From Mixophyes australis (Eukaryota; Chordata; Amphibia; Anura; Limnodynastidae), in the NCBI GenBank assembly GCA_036250195.1, contig JAVHZZ010000011.1, positions 60,516,919-60,580,918 of the forward strand: a stretch of 64,000 bases of DNA, read 5' to 3'. Of the stretch, positions 45,295 to 56,345 are shown one piece after another. Position numbers and translations under genes: made by a program. How positions within the stretch are numbered: the stretch's first letter is position 1; the number at the start of each line of letters is the position of its first letter. Under the pieces are notes generated by a model, which was given only the letters and a program-made list of their open reading frames with translations, had not been told where the DNA came from and ran no database searches.

Positions 45295-45522
45295 AACTAA
45301 TAATAAATCAAATGCTATCTGCTCATAAAATTACAGTGTAACGGAACCAATATGAATGTGAATTGTATAAATAACTAAATGTTGTAATGCGAGTGTGTGC
45401 GTGCGTATTTTACCATGCGATCGCATCACGCCACGCGTTACGTGGCGTACGCTTCGCAATACGCACGGCAAACCAATATTAAACCAATATACTTTCGTTC
45501 ATCCAATTATACGACTTCGACA
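44630..45522 (-). mobile_element. Solo ERV LTR (type B) inserted in ERV-A2 env
   Basis: 893 bp, starting TGTCGAAGTCG and ending TTTAATA on the minus strand, flanked by GTAG at 44626-44629 and 45523-45526. The env sequence is continuous once it is removed. A (TA)n microsatellite lies at about 45250-45290. It resembles the ERV-B LTR at 13236-14109. Confidence 0.92.
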
Positions 45523-46538
45523 GTAGTCTTGTGAATACCAACCATTTCCTCATGAGTAATAGTCATGATTTCAGGAACCAGTTTAGCTAAGAAACACAAA
45601 CCTTTGGAACTCGGAGTGACCCAGGAATAAGCTTTCCTCCCACAAACAAAGTACACATCATCAGGGAGAACATAAGGAACAGAATGTCCATTAATTACAC
45701 CACACAGAGTTTCGATAAAACTACCCATGCCTAGTGTCTCCATTTGCTCGAGACACGTGTCAGCATGGATGACATTTTTACAATTATCTATAGAGACTTT
45801 TCCAATGGATACTTTCTTATGTTTGGTTACACGCCCTAATTTGTGACTTCCGTCAACATTCCTGCTTATTGGTGGCCTCAGTCTCCCTCCAAAATGAGCA
45901 TGGCGAGCCATTGTCTGATCTGAAAGGTCAGCTTCCCAATTCTCCAGACGCTTTGCATGAGAGATATTTAGACACAACAAAGAGTACAGAGTATTGTCGA
46001 AGCGTTAGACTAGGGGACCTAGTGTTGCTGTACCTCCCCTCTATGGGCCTCCCACCCCTCAATTCGAGTACTTCGGAGATGTTTAATGGGAATGGCACTA
46101 GTCCTATGTTATGCTGCCCCTGCGGCACATGAGAGCACACCCAGCACCCGGTTTGGTTTAGCACCTTACCCACCAGGGAGTGATAATCCTCCAAAGGATG
46201 CCCGCCCACATTCAGATTACCGGTAGACTGACATCGCTGGATGCATCTCTCTTCAACTAGGGAGTCACAGAACTTGCAGATACAATACTCATCAGACAAT
46301 AGCCCCTCACACTGTCTCCGAGTTCCCGAGCTAGCAGACCATTTCATAACCCCTGGACCAAGCTTGATGATGGACTGCTCTGGGTATTCTAAGACTTTTC
46401 CTCAACCTCCATTTCATCCGTATCACTGCCAGAGCCTTCCTCTATCCTCCATCGTCCTTCACAAAAATAGAATGTCTTAGAAAAAGTAAAAACAAGGAAA
46501 ATCCTGGAACAAAATAAAAACAAAAACCGCCACTCCAT
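45523..46538 (-). pseudogene. env: ERV-A2 env: signal peptide and surface subunit
   Basis: The ATG at 46538 begins a hydrophobic leader (MEWRFLFLFC) followed by an acidic stretch. A stop occurs before the next open piece at 46347. The surface part carries the CWVC motif and several N-glycosylation sites. A frame change near 45960 links it to the piece 45507-45980, which ends at the solo LTR. Compared with ERV-A1, stops are at different places, so the two copies decayed independently. Confidence 0.86.
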
Positions 46539-46595
46539 AGCTGGAAAGATAGTTCTGATGCAACGTCTCTGGCTCAGGTGTCTTGGCTGCGGGCT

Positions 46596-48219
46596 TTAGG
46601 TCTCCCGGAACAGATTTACGAGTGACAGATCGGTGTCGTCGGTCTCAGTTTTATCTCGCACTTTCTCCGGGTTATTGACTCTCCTGCAGTGGGTGGAATG
46701 GACCCAAGTGTCTCTCTCTGCAACCTTCAGTGATGTAGTACTGGTCAGCAGCACTTGGTATGGGCCTTCCCAACGGTCTGTTAAACAACCTGAACGTAAG
46801 AAATTGCAGATCATAACATAGTCCCCAGGTTCAACATCATGACAATTCGTTTCTGGCATACCAGGTGACAGAATTTTGAGTTTTTGTTGTTGTTGTTTCA
46901 GCTGTCTGCTCATTTTTATAAGATATTGCACAGTCACTTCATTATTACACTTTAAGTCGTCTTGCGGACTCACGATCAAATGAGGTTGTTGTTCAAACAG
47001 TATCTCAAAGGGGGACAGATTAAGAGGAAGTCTAGGAGTGGATCGAATGCTATGGAGGACTAGTGGCAAAGCTTCAGGCCATGCTAACCCAGTTTCAGCC
47101 ATTATTTTACCAAGCTTGTTCTTTATAGTACCATTTACTCTTTCCACCTTACCACTGGCTTGTGGTCGGTAAGGGGTGTGAAGTCTGCTACTGATTCCCA
47201 TGAGCTTACACATATTTTGGAAGATATCACCAGTAAAGTGGGTACCCCTATCACTTTCAATGATTCTAGGGATACTGAACCTACACACAAAATCTTGTAC
47301 AATTTTCTTTGCAGTGAACACAGCAGTATTAGTGGCTGCCGGATATGCTTCTACCCAACCGGAAAACACATCAATACACACTAACACATACTTTAGATTC
47401 CTGCATGGTGGTAATTGGATATAGTCAATTTGTATTACCTGAAAAGGTTCGTCTGTAGGAGGGATGTGGGATGGCTCAGTTGGAATAGTTTTCCTGACAT
47501 TTTTCCTCAAACAAGTAAGACATGACATTGCTTTCTTACCAGCCTGAGAGGAAAATCCAGGAGCACACCAGTATGCTCTCACCAGTTTGCACATACCTTC
47601 TTTACCCAGGTGAGTCAGACCGTGTGCTGCTTCAGCCAGGCTTGGATAGTATGTTCGGGGAGCTACAGGCTTACCTTGTCCATCCCTCCAGAGTCCTGAG
47701 GACTCTTTACCACATCCCTTCACCTTCCAGACCGCCTTTTCCTGCAGGGAACACAAATCTTGCATTTCAATTAATTTCTGCATGTCTAATGTCTGAAAAA
47801 CCATCATAGTCTCGGTTGATACAGTCATAGGTTGCCCTGCTGCCCATTTAGCAGCTTCGTCTGCCCTGTTGTTGCCCAATGACACTGGGTCTTCTTCAAA
47901 GGTATGGGCTTTGCACTTTATGACGGCTACTGTTCTGGGTAACTGTATCGCTGTCAGAAGTCCTTTTATGTGTTGTGAGTGTGCCACTGGCGTACCTGCT
48001 GCTGTTGTAAAGTTTCTAAGACGCCAAAGGGCCCCAAAATCGTGCACTACCTCGAAGGCGTACCTAGAGTCAGTATATATATTGGCTGATTTACCCTTTG
48101 CCAACTCACACGCTCTCCTTAATGCTACTAGTTCCGCCACTTGGGCTGAGTGAGGTGGGCCAAGGGGTTCAGCTTCTACCACATCCTGATCGTCAACCAC
48201 AGCGTAACCAGTACATAGC
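46596..48219 (-). pseudogene. pol: ERV-A2 pol: end of RNase H and whole integrase
   Basis: The minus-strand frame is open for over 530 codons from the G2 insertion point. It includes the RNase H motifs AELVALRRA and IYTDSRYAF, the integrase zinc-binding domain (AHGLTHLGKEGM, CLTC) and the core with D in QIDYIQL, D in ESDRGTHF and E in ASGKVERVN (DD35E). A C-terminal domain with DRWEGPYQVLL follows, ending at a stop at 46596. This is the longest intact retroviral segment in the window, but the gene is split by G2 and by frameshifts upstream. Confidence 0.92.
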
Positions 48220-50229
48220 TGTCACGGGCACTAGGAGTCTTTACCCAGGGATCACCAGGTGGTAGGCTTACCAGAGCAATGTAGATGGTAATAGGGTACT
48301 CTGGTAGCTGGGTGATCACGGAACAGGAAATGGTAGATGATGAGATGCTCAGGAAAGTCTATGACTAGCAGCACTGGTAATATGGAGGTAATAATACACG
48401 AGGAACTGTATGGACAAGGGCACGTGAAGGTAGTCAGTGGTCTGCGATAGCAAGTTGTACCACTGCTATAGTGAGGAGGAATGTCCAACAGAAACAAGGA
48501 GGTGATGAGAGTCAGCGGTCTGCGGATAGCAAGTTGTACCGCTGTCTGAGTGAAGGAATGGAATCCAAGTGGAGGTATCCGGGTAGTCAGTGGTCTGCGA
48601 TAGCAAGTTGTACCACTGCTATGTGAGAGGATACTGGAACAGGTGATACAGGAAACAGGGATCAGTGGTCTGTCATCAGCAAGTTGTACCACTGAATATA
48701 TATGTGAGGAGGTGCACGGGGAGAGACTGCAACACAGGATATACACGGGCACCTTATACACGATCCACAGTAATATGCACAATATATATATAAATGACTG
48801 AACAGGTCTGCAAATATAGAAAGTCTCTTGAAGTAATCCAGCACAAGATAACACAGTCAATGATGGCAATAGGCTCAGCGGATAGCAGACTCCAGAGGAG
48901 AACCAACACAGTCCAGCAAGATATGCAATACACCAGCACAGTCAATGAGAAGTATGCATACCGTGGTTCAGAAGCAGGCAGTCAGATAGGAGTGCAGCGA
49001 TACCTGAGCGGCAGGAGGCCGGCTGGATGAGAAGTCCCTGGATGGATGAGGCAGCGGTCTAGTAGGTGCAGCGCACAGGTAAATAGACCAACAGGGACAC
49101 GAATCCACAGGAATCAGTAACACGTGGAACTGGACTCATGGAGGACCCAGGAGAATGGAGAAGATCCAGCAGAGGAGTAGTTGATGAGATACGAATCCAG
49201 TGCTGACAGGAGGGTAGAGACCAGCGGGACACGTGAAGGCGTGGAGAGCGGATCAGCAGTAGATGGACGATAGCGCTGACAGCAGCAGCAGGACTCTGCG
49301 GGCACCCGGAGGTAACCAGTAGCAACCAACAGGTACCAACAGCGATGGAACACGGGAGAGCAGAGTAGACCAGGAGCTGTTGATCACGAAGAGTAGCGGA
49401 TGGCAATGAGAGCAGCAGTCTCGAGGAAACACAGGAGAGCTGAGATGAGGCTGCAGTGCACAGGGGCAGCGGATAGGAATCAGCTAACAGTCACGATGAT
49501 GAACACAGGAGAGTTGCAAGCTGGAGACTGTAGTGCACGGAGGCAGCGGATAGGAATCAGCTATCAGTCACGATGATGAACACAGGCGAGTTGCAAGCTG
49601 GAGACTGTAGTGCACGGAGGCAGCGGATAGGAATCAGCTCACAGACTTGATGATGAACAGGTGAGTGGATGTGAAGTAAAGGCTGGAGTGCACGGAGGCA
49701 GCGGATAGGAATCAGCAAACAGTCACAATGATATAATAGCGTTGAAGTGGTTTAGAAGACTGTAGTGCACGGAGGCAGCGGATAGGAATCAGCAAACAGT
49801 CACAATGATATATAATAGCGTAGAAGTGGTTTAGAAGACTGTAGTGCACGGAGGCAGCGGATAGGAATCAGCAAACAGTCACGATGATACAGTTGATGGT
49901 AGAAGTGGTATGGGAACCACAGTAGTAGAAGTGGTTTGGAAACCACAGAGATAGAAGTGGTTTGGAAACCACAGGAATCAGCAGCGCTGAATACACGAGG
50001 AATACAGGAACACCTTCAGAGACTCATGGGGAATGAGACTCCAAGATCAGGCAACATGGTGTTGACCACAGGTGCTTAATATAGGGAGTGTTGCCTGATC
50101 TGCCAATTGAGTTAAAGGGACATACACTGAAGTATAGGAAAGGGCTGCGCATGCGCAGACCCTCAGGATGGAGGATGGCCACGGTTCCTAAATGTCCGGG
50201 AAGAAGCACTCACGGTCCGGTGAGTGACA
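48220..50229 (-). repeat. 3' LTR of G2
   Basis: 2,010 bp, the same length as the solo LTR at 10947-12956. It contains the hairpin series (about 48435-48695), the 77-bp repeat array (about 49460-49880) and the TATA region with inverted repeats (about 50047-50101). Pol translation ends inside it. Confidence 0.95.
49460..49880 (-). repeat. 77-bp tandem repeat array, G2 3' LTR
   Basis: Units share the core GGCAGCGGATAGGAATCAGC. Compared with the 5' LTR (array about 55725-55990), two consecutive units (about 49486-49640) are extra, accounting exactly for the 154-bp length difference. Confidence 0.9.
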
Positions 50230-53200
50230 GTACCCCCCCTTTTAAAGGTGGGCACAGAACGCCTGGAACCGGGCTTGTCCGGATTTTTGGAATAAAACTT
50301 CTTCAAAAGGGCAGGAGCATTAAGATCTTCAGCTTTGATCCAAGAGCGCTCCTCAGGACCAAAGCCCTTCCAATGAACGAGGAAATTGAGAACTCCTCGC
50401 GAAATTTTTGCGTCTAGTACCTCAGTAATCTCGAAATCCTCCTCCTGATGAACTTGAACTGGCTGCGGAGCTGAGGGAGGAGTTGAGAAACGGTTGATAA
50501 TAAGAGGTTTGAGCAAGGATACATGGAAGGCATTAGAAATCCGAAGATTCTTAGGAAGAAGAAGTTTCACACATACTGGATTGATTACTTGAATGATCCT
50601 ATATGGACCAATAAAACGAGGGGCGAATTTCATGGATGGAACCTTCAAACGAATATTTTTGGTGGATAACCAGACACGATCTCCAATTTTTAGTGGTGGA
50701 ATAGCCCGCCTCTTCTTATCTGCGAAAGATTTATATTTGATAGATGTCTTCTTTAAACAGGTTTTGACCTGAGACCAGATATTTTTAAAGGTCTGACAAA
50801 CAGTTTCCACCGCAGGAACTTGGGTGGGCGGGAGGGCAGGAAATTCCGGAAAAGACGGATGGTGACCGTAGACCACAAAAAATGGAGTTTTGGATGATGA
50901 CTCATGGTACATGTTGTTATGGGCGAATTCAGCCCAAGGAAGCAACTCTACCCAGTTGTCTTGATTGGCTGATGAAAACATTCTTATAAAAGTCTCAAGA
51001 TCTTGATTGACACGTTCAGTTTGTCCGTTAGATTGCGGATGGTAAGAAGATGAGAGTGCTAATCGTATGCCCAAGGTTTTACAAAGGGCTCGCCAGAATC
51101 TGGAAACGAATTGTACTCCTCTATCAGACACAATCTCAGACGGACATCCATGGATACGGAAGATCTCTTTAATGAAATGTTCAGCCAGGATAGACGAGGA
51201 AGGCAAACCAGACAGAGGGATGAAATGAGCCATCTTCGAAAATCTGTCCACCACCACCCAAATAGTGTTATGATTCTTACTAGGTGGTAAGTCAGTAACG
51301 AAATCCATACTAATATGGGTCCATGGTTTGGACGGAATGGGTAGTGGTCGCAGCAACCCTGCTGGAGTTCTGCGGGAGGATTTGAACTGGGAACATAGTT
51401 CACAGGAAGCAATGAACTCTTTGACGTCTCTCCTCATTGAAGGCCACCAGTAACTTCGAGAGAGAATCTCAAAGGTCTTGTGTTCACCAGCGTGTCCAGA
51501 AAAACGAGAGGCATGAAACCACGAAAGGATTTTCCTCCTTAGAGTAGGAGGCACGAGGGTCTTCCCAAATGGTAACGTTTTGGTGGATGAAGCAGCCAGT
51601 GAGATACATTTGGGGTCTAGAATGGTATGGTTGGAAACCTCTTCTATATCAGAGGACGTCACAAAGGCTCTAGATAAAGCGTCCGCTTTTTTGTTCTTGA
51701 CAGCTGGTTTGAAGGTTATTATTAATTCAAAACGGGAAAAGAAAAGAGACCATCTTGCTTGACGAGGGTTCAAGCATTGGGCAGACTGGAGATATGACAA
51801 GTTCTTATGATCCGTGAAGATCGTCACCGGATGGCGAGCTCCCTCCAATAAGTATCTCCATTCCTCTAATGCAGCTTTGATAGCCAGTAATTCCTTGTCC
51901 CCGATAGTATAATTCTTCTCTGCGGGCAGGAGACCCCGAGAATAGAAGGCACAAGGATGGAATTTTTTCTGTTCCGAGCGTTGGGAGAGAATAGCTCCTA
52001 AGCCCACATTAGAGGCATCTACTTCTAGAAAGAAGGGGAGTGTCACATCAGGCTGTCGAAGGATTGGAGCCGAAGAGAAGGACTCTTTTAGTGTTTGAAA
52101 GGCTTGAAGAGCCTCATTTGACCATTGCTTAGGATTAGCCCCTTTCCGAGTCAGGGCCACAATAGGAGATGCAATGGAAGAAAAGTCTTGAATGAAGCGT
52201 CTATAGTAATTGGCAAAACCTAAAAAACGCTGGATAGCATGAAGAGTAGTTGGCTGGGGCCAATGTAGTACAGCATTCACCTTGTCTGGATCCATCTTCA
52301 GGCCAACTCCGGAAACTATATACCCCAAGAATGGAATCTGGGGTAATTCGAATGAACATTTTTCTAATTTACAGAACAATGAATTTTTCCGTAGCCTGGA
52401 GAGGACTTCTGCCACATGTTGGTGGTGAGAAGGCAGGTCCTGTGAAAAGATCAATATGTCGTCCAGGTAGACGACGACACATACATATAATAAGTCCCGA
52501 AAGATCTCATTGATGAAGCCTTGAAAAACAGCGGGGGCATTACACAGCCCGAAAGGCATTACCAGATATTCGTAATGCCCGTCTCTGGTGTTAAACGCTG
52601 TCTTCCATTCGTCACCGGAACGGATTCTGATTAAATTGTAGGCACCACGAAGATCCAACTTAGTAAAGATACGGGCTCTCTTGATGCGATCGAATAGCTC
52701 AGTAATCAGCGGAATGGGATACCGATTCTTGATAGTAATGGCATTGAGTCCACGAAAATCTATGCAAGGGCGTAATGATCCATCCTTCTTTTTGACGAAG
52801 AAGAACCCAGCTCCAGCGGGAGAGGTGGAAGGTCGAATAAACCCACGCTGGAGGTTCTCCTGTATATACTCAGATGTAGCTTGAGTTTCAGGTAACGAGA
52901 GTGGATAGACCCGGCCCCTGGGAGGAGTCTTGCCAGGAAGAAGGTCGATCGGACAATCCCAAGAACGATGAGGAGGAAGACGTTCAGACTGAGCTTTATC
53001 AAAAACATCAGAAAATGAAGCATATTGAGGAGGGAGTCCCGGTGAGGTAGATGAGATGGAAGATTGCTGTACTTTGAGAGGAATGACTTGGGAAAGGCAA
53101 CGATGGTAACATTCAGACCCCCAAGACGTGACTTGAGGGGTGCGCCAGTCAATCTGGGGAGAGTGACACTGAAGCCATGGAAGGCCTAAGACAATCGGAC

Positions 53201-53554
53201 TTGTCGTAACAGGAAGGATTAAAAACGATATTTCTTCATGATGCAGGGCACCAATCTGAAGTGTTACTGGAGACGTACTCTGAGTGATGAGACCGTTGAT
53301 GAGACGTGATCCATCTATAGCCGTCACAGTAATGGGTGTTTTTAAGGTAATCACTGGTAGAGACCATTGATTTACTAATGATTTGGAAATAAAATTTCCT
53401 GCTGCTCCGGAATCAATCAATGCCTGTGATTCAAAGGTTTTGGTAGCAAAGGAAATTGTAACATCAAAAGCGCAGACTTTAGATTTCATAGAAGATGGAG
53501 AGGACTCCAGGGACCCTAACTTCACCTCTCCAGAACTAGTTAGGGCCTGGCATT
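50163..53554 (-). CDS. pol: G2 Pol, about 1,120 residues, intact frame
   Basis: The frame is open from the slippery site to a stop inside the 3' LTR. Counting from the codon at 53525 (GTG, not a true start), protease has ALIDSGAAG at about 36-43. RT has VKKKDGSLRPCIDFRGLN and the palm YLDDIL at about 351. RNase H has LEVDASNVG and IFTDHKN. Integrase has CELCSQF, D in MDFVTDLP (about 740), D in SDRGVQF (about 798) and E in TERVNQ (DD35E), followed by the GPY/F module (RFIGPYRII). A chromodomain with FLVHWKGFGPEERSWI lies at about 1030-1085. The chromodomain would guide integration to marked chromatin. Pol lacks an ATG and is presumably made by -1 frameshifting from gag. Confidence 0.95.
50233..50243 (-). 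promoter_or_regulatory. G2 polypurine tract
   Basis: On the minus strand AAAAGGGGGGG lies three bases before the 3' LTR, as in G1, and is translated in frame as the last Pol codons before the LTR. Confidence 0.88.
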
Positions 53555-54471
53555 TCCCGATCTCTTAGGGCAAGAGCTGAGGACATGAGTGGAATCAGCA
53601 CAATAGATACAGAGTCTATTCTTTACTCTTCGTTTTCTCTCCTCAGAAGATAATTTGGAACGTCCTATCTCCATGGGAATCACAGAGGGTGAAACTGGAC
53701 GAAATTGAGGGTTAGAACGAAGAGGTGCTTTAGCAGAAGTCGTTTTCTCAGCCTCTCTTTCACGAAATCTCATATCAACACGATGGCATAGAGAGATCAA
53801 ATCTTCAAGTGACGAAGGAAGCTCTTGAGTAGTCAGTGCATCTTTAATTTTATCGGAAAGCCCCTGCCAGAAGGCGGCAACTAGGGCTTCAGTGTTCCAC
53901 TGAAGTTCAGAGGCTAAGATCCTAAATTGAATGACGTACTGGCCTACTGTATGAGATCCTTGTCGCAGACGGAGGATGCTGGAAGCAGCGGAGGTCACAC
54001 GACCTGGTTCATCGAACACACTTCGGAATGTGGAAATGAATTTGGCACTATCTTGTAATATTGGATCGTTTCTCTCCCACAGAGGGGAGGCCCAAGCCAG
54101 GGCTTGTCCTGAAAACAAAGAGATAAGATAGGCCACTCTGGAACGATGGGTAGAAAAATTTTAGGTTGGAGCTCAAAATGGACTGAACATTGGTTAAGGA
54201 AACGCCTACAAGTTTTAGGGTCTCCATCGTACTTTGACGGAGTAGGCAGGTGAAGCGTGGAAGCTGTAGACACCTGGGATGGCACTGGGGAAACGGAGGA
54301 AAGCACAGGAGCCTCAGTAGTAGCTGTCACAGTCTGTCCAGATGTTCCTTGGGAGGTTAATGACTGATAACACTGAAGTAACAGCTGTTGGCGGGCATCC
54401 TGTTGCTCCACACGGCTGACCAGATGCTGCAGCATCTCTTTGGCGGTAGGTTCCGTATCTGGGTCTGTCAT
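53540..54471 (-). pseudogene. gag: G2 Gag with a single frameshift
   Basis: The ATG at 54471 lies 13 bases from the 5' LTR. The sequence parallels G1 Gag: Gln-rich N-terminus, Pro/Ser linker, capsid-like region and one zinc knuckle (CIYCADSTHVLSSC). Near 54155-54165 one base is missing relative to G1, inside the codons after FELQP, so the frame breaks there and resumes at 54136-53540. Apart from this the protein would be about 310 residues. The break must be recent, or this copy was moved by proteins from another. Confidence 0.92.
53552..53558 (-). promoter_or_regulatory. Predicted -1 frameshift site (G GGA AAT), G2
   Basis: Same heptamer, phase and distance to the gag stop as in G1 (19681-19687). 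After the slip the frame is open into Pol. Conservation between two different LTR families supports function. Confidence 0.75.
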
Positions 54472-54472
54472 G

Positions 54473-54482
54473 GCCTGATCTT
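54473..54482 (-). promoter_or_regulatory. G2 primer-binding segment, self-priming type
   Basis: The minus strand reads AAGATCAGGC, complementary to GCCTGATCTT of the same strand at 56163-56154 in the 5' LTR. That segment starts 31 bp after the TATA box (56195-56188), the same spacing as in G1. Confidence 0.72.
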
Positions 54483-54484
54483 AC

Positions 54485-56340
54485 TGTCACGGGCACTAGG
54501 AGTCTTTACCCAGGGATCACCAGGTGGTAGGCTTACCAGAGCAATGTAGATGGTAATAGGGTACTCTGGTAGCTGGGTGATCACGGAACAGGAAATGGTA
54601 GATGATGAGATGCTCAGGAAAGTCTATGACTAGCAGCACTGGTAATATGGAGGTAATAATACACGAGGAACTGTATGGACAAGGGCACGTGAAGGTAGTC
54701 AGTGGTCTGCGATAGCAAGTTGTACCACTGCTATAGTGAGGAGGAATGTCCAACAGAAACAAGGAGGTGATGAGAGTCAGCGGTCTGCGGATAGCAAGTT
54801 GTACCGCTGTCTGAGTGAAGGAATGGAATCCAAGTGGAGGTATCCGGGTAGTCAGTGGTCTGCGATAGCAAGTTGTACCACTGCTATGTGAGAGGATACT
54901 GGAACAGGTGATACAGGAAACAGGGATCAGTGGTCTGTCATCAGCAAGTTGTACCACTGAATATATATGTGAGGAGGTACACGGGGAGAGACTGCAACAC
55001 AGGATATACACGGGCACCTTATACACGATCCACAGTAATATGCACAATATATATATAAATGACTGAACAGGTCTGCAAATATAGAAAGTCTCTTGAAGTA
55101 ATCCAGCACAAGATAACACAGTCAATGATGGCAATAGGCTCAGCGGATAGCAGACTCCAGAGGAGAACCAACACAGTCCAGCAAGATATGCAATACACCA
55201 GCACAGTCAATGAGAAGTATGCATACCGTGGTTCAGAAGCAGGCAGTCAGATAGGAGTGCAGCGATACCTGAGCGGCAGGAGGCCGGCTGGATGAGAAGT
55301 CCCTGGATGGATGAGGCAGCGGTCTAGTAGGTGCAGCGCACAGGTAAATAGACCAACAGGGACACGAATCCACAGGAATCAGTAACACGTGGAACTGGAC
55401 TCATGGAGGACCCAGGAGAATGGAGAAGATCCAGCAGAGGAGTAGTTGATGAGATACGAATCCAGTGCTGACAGGAGGGTAGAGACCAGCGGGACACGTG
55501 AAGGCGTGGAGAGCGGATCAGCAGTAGATGGACGATAGCGCTGACAGCAGCAGCAGGACTCTGCGGGCACCCGGAGGTAACCAGTAGCAACCAACAGGTA
55601 CCAACAGCGATGGAACACGGGAGAGCAGAGTAGACCAGGAGCTGTTGATCACGAAGAGTAGCGGATGGCAATGAGAGCAGCAGTCTCGAGGAAACACAGG
55701 AGAGCTGAGATGAGGCTGCAGTGCACAGGGGCAGCGGATAGGAATCAGCTCACAGACTTGATGATGAACAGGTGAGTGGATGTGAAGTAAAGGCTGGAGT
55801 GCACGGAGGCAGCGGATAGGAATCAGCAAACAGTCACAATGATATAATAGCGTTGAAGTGGTTTAGAAGACTGTAGTGCACGGAGGCAGCGGATAGGAAT
55901 CAGCAAACAGTCACAATGATATATAATAGCGTAGAAGTGGTTTAGAAGACTGTAGTGCACGGAGGCAGCGGATAGGAATCAGCAAACAGTCACGATGATA
56001 CAGTTGATGGTAGAAGTGGTATGGGAACCACAGTAGTAGAAGTGGTTTGGAAACCACAGAGATAGAAGTGGTTTGGAAACCACAGGAATCAGCAGCGCTG
56101 AATACACGAGGAATACAGGAACACCTTCAGAGACTCATGGGGAATGAGACTCCAAGATCAGGCAACGTGGTGTTGACCACAGGTGCTTAATATAGGGAGT
56201 GTTGCCTGATCTGCCAATTGAGTTAAAGGGACATACACTGAAGTATAGGAAAGGGCTGCGCATGCGCAGACCCTCAGGATGGAGGACGGCCACGGTTCCT
56301 AAATGTCCGGGAAGAAGCACTCACGGTCCGGTGAGTGACA
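54485..56340 (-). repeat. 5' LTR of G2
   Basis: 1,856 bp. Hairpins are at 54700-54730, 54778-54809, 54853-54883 and 54928-54959. A GTGGTTT/AAACCAC hairpin recurs near 56020-56085. The TATA-like TATATTAA is on the minus strand at 56195-56188. Confidence 0.95.
54700..54959 (-). repeat. Four spaced hairpins in the G2 5' LTR
   Basis: Period 75-78 bp, arms CAGTGGT/ACCACTG, with the second (54778-54809) changed to CAGCGGT/ACCGCTG. The same set is in the 3' LTR and in the solo LTR at 10947-12956. Confidence 0.88.
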
Positions 56341-56345
56341 ATAGC

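Larger units (their letters stand above)
48220..56340 (-). mobile_element. G2, full-length young Tf1/sushi-type chromovirus
   Basis: The 8,121-bp element is inserted in ERV-A2 RNase H with ATAGC at 48215-48219 and 56341-56345. LTRs are 48220-50229 (3') and 54485-56340 (5'). They appear to differ by only about three substitutions by eye, plus two missing 77-bp units in the 5' LTR. Pol is open throughout; gag has one frameshift. It shares layout, primer-binding segment, slippery site and polypurine tract with G1, but the LTRs are clearly a different family. Confidence 0.96.
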
